64,000 bases of DNA from Gracilaria domingensis (Eukaryota; Rhodophyta; Florideophyceae; Gracilariales; Gracilariaceae), in contig VCMS01000014.1 in NCBI GenBank assembly GCA_022539475.1, positions 62,001 through 126,000 on the forward strand, given 5' to 3'. The notes below the pieces were generated by a model, which searched no databases, was not told the origin of the DNA, and saw only the letters and a list, made by a program, of their open reading frames with translations. This document shows positions 58,123-64,000 of this stretch, one piece after another. How positions within the stretch are numbered: position 1 is the first letter of the stretch; each line of letters starts with the position of its first letter. A program made the translations under genes and the position numbers.

Positions 58123-59250
58123 ATGAGTTTAAAAAGTCGTCCACGCTTGTCCAGAATACGCAACATAACGTTCCGACAAATCAAATCGCGCCGCACATCA
58201 GTACTTCTTCTGGTTGCAATTTGTGCCATTTACTTTCTGAGGTTTAAGAAGTCTGAGAAACTCCTGTGGCTAACTCCGCGCTCCGGTGGTTTTAACAACC
58301 AACTCATTACTATCTACGAAGCCATCCACTGCGCCCGAATACACAATAGGAAAATTGTATTGCCACTGATTTATGAGAACGTGCGAGCCGACACATCTTC
58401 AAAAGGCTTCGGACCTTATCCATTTGAAGATTACTTCGACATTTCTGCCCTCAAGAAGATAGTTTCTGTTACAACCCCTGCAGACTTGGATGTTCTCGGT
58501 TTGCCTTGCAAGACGATTTACTTCTCAACTTCAAAGCATTTTAAGGCAAATGAGCGCCGAATACCGCGCCTACTTAAACAACAATACATCAAACGGTATG
58601 ACGTAACCCTTAAATTTCTGCCTTCATTCTCCTATCCCGTTCATTATGACTGTGTCGATGACAGCATGTGCCGATTTGAGGACAAAACTTCGTTTGGAAG
58701 GTATTCTTCCTATGAACATTCTGGACAGGGATACAACATTCGTCAAACACCGGTCTTCAAAGAAATACGAGCAGCATTTAGGCCTGGTCCAACCGTAACT
58801 TCCGTTGCAAAACTCGTTCTCGACTCCATCGATGTGCCATACAACGCAGTTCATCTTCGGAGGGGTGATTTTCGTTCAAAATGCTCTGAATTGCCAGCTG
58901 TTTGCGCTCGCTTTGGAAACGAATCAATCGTTCAGAGTCGTGAAGCCATCTTGAACAAGGTCAACAGTTTACGCCAACCTTTACTACCACTCTTCATCAC
59001 AACAACGCATGCAGATGAGTGTAGGGAGCTCCTACATGGCAGCAGAATTAGAACTTTCTTCCTGGAAGACTTTGTGCTGCCTCCGCAACTTGAACGGGTG
59101 AAGAATCGCACGGATATTCTCTCATTTGCGGCGCAGCTTATTGCAAGCAAAGCAGAACAATTTGTTGCCAACCGCTTCTCATCCTTCTCAACCGAGATCA
59201 ATTACATGAGGTATTTGCGAACACCATCTGATGCGGATCTGTTCTTTTAG
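58123..59250 (+). CDS. O-fucosyltransferase-like type II membrane protein B
   Basis: 375 aa from ATG 58123; an upstream ATG at 57802 would give 482 aa. A basic N-terminus and one anchor (TSVLLLVAICAIYFLRF, about 26-42) precede the lumenal domain. It starts with TPRSGGFNNQLITIYEAIHC (G-x-x-N-Q donor site) and includes NAVHLRRGDFRSKC (HLRxxD with catalytic-type Arg) and AEQFVANRFSSFSTEINYMR near the C-terminus. These are the three signatures of plant- and alga-type O-FucT proteins. It differs strongly from protein A next door (only short motifs shared), so the pair is old or not a local duplication. Golgi location is inferred; the acceptor is unknown. Confidence 0.78.
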   Translation: MSLKSRPRLSRIRNITFRQIKSRRTSVLLLVAICAIYFLRFKKSEKLLWLTPRSGGFNNQLITIYEAIHCARIHNRKIVLPLIYENVRADTSSKGFGPYPFEDYFDISALKKIVSVTTPADLDVLGLPCKTIYFSTSKHFKANERRIPRLLKQQYIKRYDVTLKFLPSFSYPVHYDCVDDSMCRFEDKTSFGRYSSYEHSGQGYNIRQTPVFKEIRAAFRPGPTVTSVAKLVLDSIDVPYNAVHLRRGDFRSKCSELPAVCARFGNESIVQSREAILNKVNSLRQPLLPLFITTTHADECRELLHGSRIRTFFLEDFVLPPQLERVKNRTDILSFAAQLIASKAEQFVANRFSSFSTEINYMRYLRTPSDADLFF

Positions 59251-59467
59251 AAATGGCGCAAAACACTGTCAGAGTTGCATAGAGCATGAAAAGCATATGT
59301 TAAAGCAAACCGTTTGTCGCACACAACCCCTTTCTTGCATTGGGTATCGTCTTCATTCTATAATGAACAAGAAAACATGTTACAGTGGAGAAATGATGCG
59401 CGTCACTAGAAAGTTACAGTCATGATGATTAGTAAATGTCACGGGGTTGGAAATTTGAGCAGTTTGA

Positions 59468-60880
59468 TCACAGAAACAATACATCGTCGTTGATGTCATT
59501 GGTACAGTTGGAGAGGTACTCAGCCCACGGAAATGGCCACCTTAAGAAACTTGAACTTCTAAAAATATCACATGCACGAGACCGTCTATTCTCGCAATAC
59601 CTTTGGTTTGAGAAATCCCTTCCTTCTGAAATCTTTGTCATAAGCTTCCTAACATGACTTTCACACAAATTTATGTTATAATGAGAACTTTGAACAGCGC
59701 CGAGGGCCATCTCAGGTGAAGCGGGGCCTAAGCTCGACGTAAAAGAAACAGGAAAGCTTCTTAAGAGAGCATAGACATGTTCATGGCGTATTTCAACACT
59801 ACTGCGAACATCTTCAACTTCGCACATTCTCTCTCTCTCAAGTAGGTCGAAGAGTGTTCTTGTGGGCACAGTTTTTCTCGGTCTGCCTCGTCGAATCTTG
59901 CGCAGAAAGTTTGATAGGTCCCGACTCCAATAATGTATAATGTGAATAGGTGGAATGAGGTTCTTTCCAAGGTGAGCTTTACAGGTAAAGTTCGTGTATA
60001 TACCAGGTCCTCGGAAAACAAATCCCTTGTGAATGCCTTCATCGAACTGCGGGCTTTGATCTAAATCCACATATCTAGTTTGCATAATTGTCTTCCTCTT
60101 CGACAGTTGGCCATTATCACCAACAAGAATCTTGCATGTCCTTGGAAACAAGTCATGGAGGAACTCTCCGGAGTTTGGCGGAAGAAGGCGCCCATTGGTC
60201 AACGCTGATTTCCATCGCACGCATAGAGCTGGAAGGAAATCATACTTCCTCAAAATGTCGTGTACGAAGGCACGTCGAATTCGATTTGATGATGTTGTCT
60301 CAAGTTGTGGGAGGGCATCAGTTTCGAAAAACTCGTCGGTGTCGATGAAAGTCATCCATTTTGATCCCGAACCGAACTTTTGTAAGCAATGACGGTACAT
60401 GCGCATCTGCACGTACGACTTTGGATCCTCTCTATCCTCTGGGGCTTCCCTTCCATGCGGGATGTATGTGACAATACCGTCAAGCCACCTGAATATTTCA
60501 TGCATACGCTTTATTTCTTCTTCATCATCATCGTCGTCACCGTAAATATAAAAGTGATCAACTCCGGCAGCATAATTTCGAATGACAAACTCCGGCATTA
60601 GCTCACTTGATCGTCTACTGATAACACACGCCGAAAGAACGAATCGATATGATGGCTCCAATGTTATTCTACTGATCCGACTCTTTCGCAAAGTGTTTAC
60701 AAAAGTGTTCTTGGATTTCAAAGAATCACTTGAAAAAGATGACTGTTTGAGAAGAGAGAGGGTGAGAAGGATTGCAAAAAAACCCGATACCAAGCTGCGC
60801 CTCATAGTATTACCAAGAACACGGCGCTGGTGCTTCCGAAAGATTGTCCCTCTTGAAAGGAGTACGTACTGGATGCCCAT
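59468..60880 (-). CDS. GT92/DUF23-like type II membrane glycosyltransferase
   Basis: 470 aa; an in-frame Met at 60805 gives 445 aa and begins just before the anchor (SLVSGFFAILLTLSLL). The lumenal domain shows VLSACVISRRSSELMPEFVI, then YAAGVDHFYIYGDDDDDEEE, QMRMYRHCLQKFGSGSKWM and TFIDTDEFFE. The last carries the DxD metal/nucleotide-sugar site. These are the hallmark phrases of GT92 and related DUF23 proteins, which include beta-1,4-galactosyltransferases of plants and animals. The C-terminal part has HIIHYWSRDLSNF, where the family has its HYxxKS motif. The stop is about 220 bp from the O-FucT-like B stop. Confidence 0.78.
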   Translation of the reverse strand: MGIQYVLLSRGTIFRKHQRRVLGNTMRRSLVSGFFAILLTLSLLKQSSFSSDSLKSKNTFVNTLRKSRISRITLEPSYRFVLSACVISRRSSELMPEFVIRNYAAGVDHFYIYGDDDDDEEEIKRMHEIFRWLDGIVTYIPHGREAPEDREDPKSYVQMRMYRHCLQKFGSGSKWMTFIDTDEFFETDALPQLETTSSNRIRRAFVHDILRKYDFLPALCVRWKSALTNGRLLPPNSGEFLHDLFPRTCKILVGDNGQLSKRKTIMQTRYVDLDQSPQFDEGIHKGFVFRGPGIYTNFTCKAHLGKNLIPPIHIIHYWSRDLSNFLRKIRRGRPRKTVPTRTLFDLLERERMCEVEDVRSSVEIRHEHVYALLRSFPVSFTSSLGPASPEMALGAVQSSHYNINLCESHVRKLMTKISEGRDFSNQRYCENRRSRACDIFRSSSFLRWPFPWAEYLSNCTNDINDDVLFL

Positions 60881-61764
60881 CTGTACAGATAAACCAGTTT
60901 GGTTGCTTTTCGTGGGCTAAGGCTTGGCTCTCAACCGAGATGTTGTTTTGCGTCTCTTTTGAACCGAATCCTTATGAATGTCGACCGGCCATAGTGGTTT
61001 CAAGACTAGTTCTCATAACGCTCCCGAGGCGAAGCCAGCATTTTACTTTACCAGCTTCGTATCTGTCATGTTGTTCTGTAGGTCGTGTCAAAGGCACAAA
61101 AAGGGCATTAGAACTCAAAGACAGCGGCCCGCCGTTCTCCTTCTCTTCCTATAGGCAGCTGTTTTCTGTGGCCCGGTAACTTAATTTGTAATGACATAGT
61201 CCTAGAACGATTTATGGCATCGATGGAGCATCTCTCGGGATCGAGCCACACAAGTTCGTTCACAGAGAAGGGATGAACCTCGAGGCAGGCACAGTTGCCG
61301 AAATCCAAAGAAATCAGATGAAAGATGTACTTGCATTCTTTTCTTAATCGCTGTTCCCGATCCTACATACCTTAATGGAACTCATTTTGGACGCCCTATA
61401 ATGGGAACGTGCTCTGGGGAGAGAGGGACAGAGATGTCCCTCATGTTCTGATATTGAGTGGTCCATAATCATGGTCTTTTTGTTCTGCATCGGGCCGATG
61501 TGATGACGCTCGGAAAGGCCCGACTGCAGAACATTTCTTGTTCCTCAGACAAAACCGACTCCTGCGGGCGAATCGTCTATTCCACTTTCAGGGCATAGGC
61601 AGCGCAACCGTTACGTTACATAAAGTAACCTATTGCTCCTATACGAATTTCTTCGCCCTACGACAGATACAACAATCGACGTTTTCGAAAGACGTATGGC
61701 GTATGTATTCCCGTTTTGGAACTTCGAGTTTCTTTGTAACACACTCTACCTTTAGTCAGGAAAG
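60881..61764. promoter_or_regulatory. Divergent promoter region, GT92-like / CMP-Kdo-synthetase-like
   Basis: 0.88 kb between outward-facing starts. Frames inside are short and unrecognised. No repeat or RNA gene is seen. Confidence 0.45.
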
Positions 61765-62655
61765 ATGACATTCGATATAGCTACGTCATACACTATCTGC
61801 GCGTGCATACCAGCGAGATATGCATCTTATCGCCTACATGGAAAATTGTTGTTTGACATCGGAGGACAAACTGTGTTGGAGCGGACATGCCGTCAGGCTC
61901 TCCAGTGCAAATGGATATCACGCGTTTTTATCCTTACTGACCATGAACGTGTTGCGAATGCAATGAACTCTGCTAGGCTTGGGGAAAATGTGGAAGTAAT
62001 CCTCAACAGAGTTTCAACTCGCAATGGCACTGAGAGAATTGGAAAGAACTTGCATCTCATTCCTGAACAATACAAAATCATTGTTAATATTCAAGGAGAT
62101 GAACCCTTCGTAGATCCTCGAAACGTCGACTATGTCATTGAAAAACACATTGCTGCGTATTCGAAAGGAGGTGGAGAGGAAAGTGATATTTTCTTCTCTA
62201 CTTTGCATCAACAAATAACAGACTTGGACTATGTACAGGAAACAAGCTGTGTGAAGATCATTGTGAATCGAAGAAACAACGCTATGCTGTTTACAAGGAA
62301 TATTGTCCCATGGAATAAAGACGGGGATGTTCGCTCAGGAACGAAATATTTTTCTTGTACTGGTTTGTATGTGTATAATAGAGAGCGAGTTGAACAGTAC
62401 ATATCTCTGGAGGACACAGAACACCAAATTGAAGAAGATGTTGAACAAATGAAGGTATTGGAGCATGGGTTTATCATTAAGACGTTTGAGTGTCCGTTCT
62501 ACAACGAAATTTCTTTGAATACAGTAGCAGACTATCACTTGCTAAGATCAAAGTATGGATTCCCAGATGAAACAGGACGAGCATCTCCAGTGAGTTCAGT
62601 GTCAGGAAATGTCTCAGATTCCCAAGCAGAGGCAGAGGAACTCCAACAGTCTTAG
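61765..62655 (+). CDS. CMP-Kdo synthetase-like cytidylyltransferase (KdsB family)
   Basis: 296 aa. KdsB transfers CMP from CTP to Kdo, the activated sugar of bacterial LPS and of plant rhamnogalacturonan II and some algal glycans. Visible features are the CTP-binding start ACIPARYASYRLHGKLLFDI, FILTDHERVANAMN, RNGTERIG (family SGTDR), NIQGDEPFVDP (metal-binding Asp), MLFTRNIVPWNKDG, YFSCTGLYVYNRERVEQY and DVEQMKVLEHGF. One oddity is that the family motif DTPEDL near the end reads LNTVADY here, so the usual metal-site Asp appears as Asn. The C-terminus extends about 40 polar residues beyond bacterial KdsB (about 250 aa). No transit peptide is evident and it is a single exon. A related CMP-sugar synthetase specificity cannot be excluded. 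Confidence 0.82.
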   Translation: MTFDIATSYTICACIPARYASYRLHGKLLFDIGGQTVLERTCRQALQCKWISRVFILTDHERVANAMNSARLGENVEVILNRVSTRNGTERIGKNLHLIPEQYKIIVNIQGDEPFVDPRNVDYVIEKHIAAYSKGGGEESDIFFSTLHQQITDLDYVQETSCVKIIVNRRNNAMLFTRNIVPWNKDGDVRSGTKYFSCTGLYVYNRERVEQYISLEDTEHQIEEDVEQMKVLEHGFIIKTFECPFYNEISLNTVADYHLLRSKYGFPDETGRASPVSSVSGNVSDSQAEAEELQQS

Positions 62656-63071
62656 GAGTGTTGAAATATTCCTCACACCTATGCCTCCCATCTTTGTGAT
62701 TGATGTCGGCCAGGCAGAAACTCCCAGGACTGCGGAACTCTAAAACTCTCGTCATGTACTTTGTTTAGCAGACAGAAAAGTGTCTCAACCCTCTGGGGCT
62801 CATTCCCGAGATTGGAGACGAGTGACGTAAACCAACTCAACATCAGTGAATTCCCGATAGAGCATGCTTATCCCAAAGCTACTGATGAGTCATGACGCTC
62901 ACATCGAGCTCTCAGGCGATGGCATACATACGAGGAAGAACACTTGGCTTTTCAGATGGTGAAAGCGAATCGTCCCAATCCGCATAAACCATCGAAGACA
63001 AGGAAATCGTATGCCCCAATTGAGAGAAAGGAACACACTTGGTGGTGCGTGACCTAGGAACAAAAGGTCTT
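62656..63071. other. Short interval between convergent genes
   Basis: About 415 bp; no gene, repeat or RNA signal recognised. Confidence 0.55.
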
Positions 63072-64000
63072 TCAACGTTCATTATGACGATGACGCATGC
63101 GCCTAACCTTTCGCCATGACATGTCCTTCCATAGCTTTAGGAGAATAGATTCTTCGCACATAAGATCATCGTCATCAGGCATGTTGCAACGACTACATCG
63201 TTTTGACGCTCGTGCCGCGACGATTTCCATAAAATCACAACCGCTGTCAAACCATGTGAAGTCACGTTCTGCCCATCGAAGCACCCTTCTGCGCGCCTCA
63301 GACGTCATCGTTGCGAGAAGATCCCCACAAACTCTTCCTTGAAGTTCCCGAGCTTTGCTGGCTCGAGACCTGGCTTCTCTGCGAGATCTCTTCGACCCGC
63401 CATGAACGACAGCCCGCAAGCTTCCACTCTCTCCCTCCTCATCATCAGAAGTCTCGAGTGGATCCGAGCTGTCACTGCTATCTCCGAAATCCTTTCCTCC
63501 TGTTCCTCTGTCGATGTCATCCTCGTCTTCATCATCGTCTGAGTGCTGCACATCAAGCTCATCATTCTTAGAGGACTGGGGCACTCGAGGCAGAGCTCCC
63601 AGTGCCTGCTTGACACAATCTTCAACCCATTTCAAGCCGGGAGAGTCACTGTCAGGGGCGTACGGAGGATCGTTCTTAGTCTCTTTATAGTACCTCAAGG
63701 TTTCCTCTTCAGGATCAATGGTTTCAAGCTCCTCAAAGGTTATACTCTTTTCCCTCAACCTCGTCGCCAATAGTTGCAGAAGAGGCATACGAGAATACGA
63801 AAGGGTACTTGAGTCTTCATCACTAGTTAACGAGTCTACATCGTCCTCTCGGAGTTGAGCTTCAAATTTCAGCATATCTTCTTTCCATAGATTCCGAGAT
63901 TCTCCAATGATGTCCCCATTGAAAGAGACAGGTGGACTTGGACCATTCTCTTTCGTTCTAGAGCTCTGCCCTTTATCGATCCGGATTCCCCCAAAACTTG
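63072..64000 (-). CDS. C-terminal part of an unrecognised acidic protein (5' end outside window)
   Basis: The minus frame is open from the right edge to the stop at 63072, about 309 codons. An internal Met at 63875 is probably not the start because coding-like sequence continues upstream without a stop (PPVSFNGDIIGESRNLWKED). The visible protein is highly charged. A helical segment (about MPLLQLLATRLREKSITFEE) leads to a Ser/Asp/Glu-rich disordered stretch, a basic patch (SKRSRREARSRASKARE) and a final ordered part containing WAERDFTWFDSGCDFMEIV and two Cys (CSRCNMPDDDDLMC). No family is recognised; composition suggests a nuclear protein. Confidence 0.7.
   Translation of the reverse strand, partial: SFGGIRIDKGQSSRTKENGPSPPVSFNGDIIGESRNLWKEDMLKFEAQLREDDVDSLTSDEDSSTLSYSRMPLLQLLATRLREKSITFEELETIDPEEETLRYYKETKNDPPYAPDSDSPGLKWVEDCVKQALGALPRVPQSSKNDELDVQHSDDDEDEDDIDRGTGGKDFGDSSDSSDPLETSDDEEGESGSLRAVVHGGSKRSRREARSRASKARELQGRVCGDLLATMTSEARRRVLRWAERDFTWFDSGCDFMEIVAARASKRCSRCNMPDDDDLMCEESILLKLWKDMSWRKVRRMRHRHNER

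Overview
The window looks like nuclear DNA of a unicellular photosynthetic eukaryote, most likely a red alga (Porphyridium-like rhodophyte). The reasons are compact gene spacing, few and short GT-AG introns (seen only in enolase, one zinc-finger gene, a SANT gene and a CDK), and several enzymes with plastid-type N-terminal extensions. These extensions carry an early phenylalanine (MSAFVLP, MAFVTNL, MAPCFVSL), as rhodophyte and glaucophyte transit peptides do. The species call is inference. No bacterial operons, CRISPR arrays, rRNA or convincing tRNA genes were seen, nor any LTR or virus-like element.

Layout. 1-3432: the 5' 1,144 codons of a second ASPM-like gene on the minus strand, running off the left edge. 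It is an inverted, almost identical copy of the full-length ASPM-like gene at 35602-41652. 3.8-10 kb: plastid-type enolase, ESCRT-III CHMP2/VPS2, mitochondrial ribosomal protein uL13m and a clan-GH-D-like glycosidase. 10393-13193: a complete-looking PIF/Harbinger DNA transposon with TIRs, a 3-bp target duplication, an accessory gene, and a transposase interrupted by one in-frame TAG. 13.3-18.5 kb: one small gene, plastid indole-3-glycerol-phosphate synthase, and long gene-poor stretches with palindromes and microsatellites. 18.5-26.2 kb: a strikingly GC-rich island with an F-box/LRR gene, a five-finger C2H2 gene and a polyQ/polyD protein. 27.5-35 kb: a COX14-like small protein, glucosidase II beta subunit, a two-SANT (NCoR/Snt1-like) protein and plastid aspartate-semialdehyde dehydrogenase. 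35.6-47.5 kb: ASPM-like, EME1-like, GT25-like and a BASS-type plastid transporter. 47.9-56 kb: a two-finger Q-rich C2H2 protein, an ankyrin/DHHC-type acyltransferase with a variant DHEC motif, a PF09818 ABC-class ATPase, and a CDK7-like kinase with a 4-nt microexon. 56-62.7 kb: two divergent O-fucosyltransferase-like genes, a GT92/DUF23-like glycosyltransferase and a CMP-Kdo-synthetase-like gene, forming a glycan-related neighbourhood. 63-64 kb: the C-terminal part of an unrecognised acidic protein.

The strongest special observation is the inverted pair of ASPM-like genes. Beyond roughly codon 27 the copies are almost identical over at least 3.35 kb (three substitutions noticed). The first 80 or so coding bases and the promoters are clearly homologous but anciently diverged. 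This pattern fits an old inverted duplication kept uniform by recent gene conversion. Both diverged promoters retain the same compact motif (TTTGAATTTTCAAA followed by an E2F-like CGGGAA box), a candidate cell-cycle element.

The other genes are mostly independent housekeeping functions: glycolysis, Trp and Asp-family amino-acid synthesis in the plastid, ER glycoprotein quality control, the secretory glycosylation set, DNA repair and cell-cycle control. Coordinates of spliced genes are given as the full span, with exon boundaries in the evidence.
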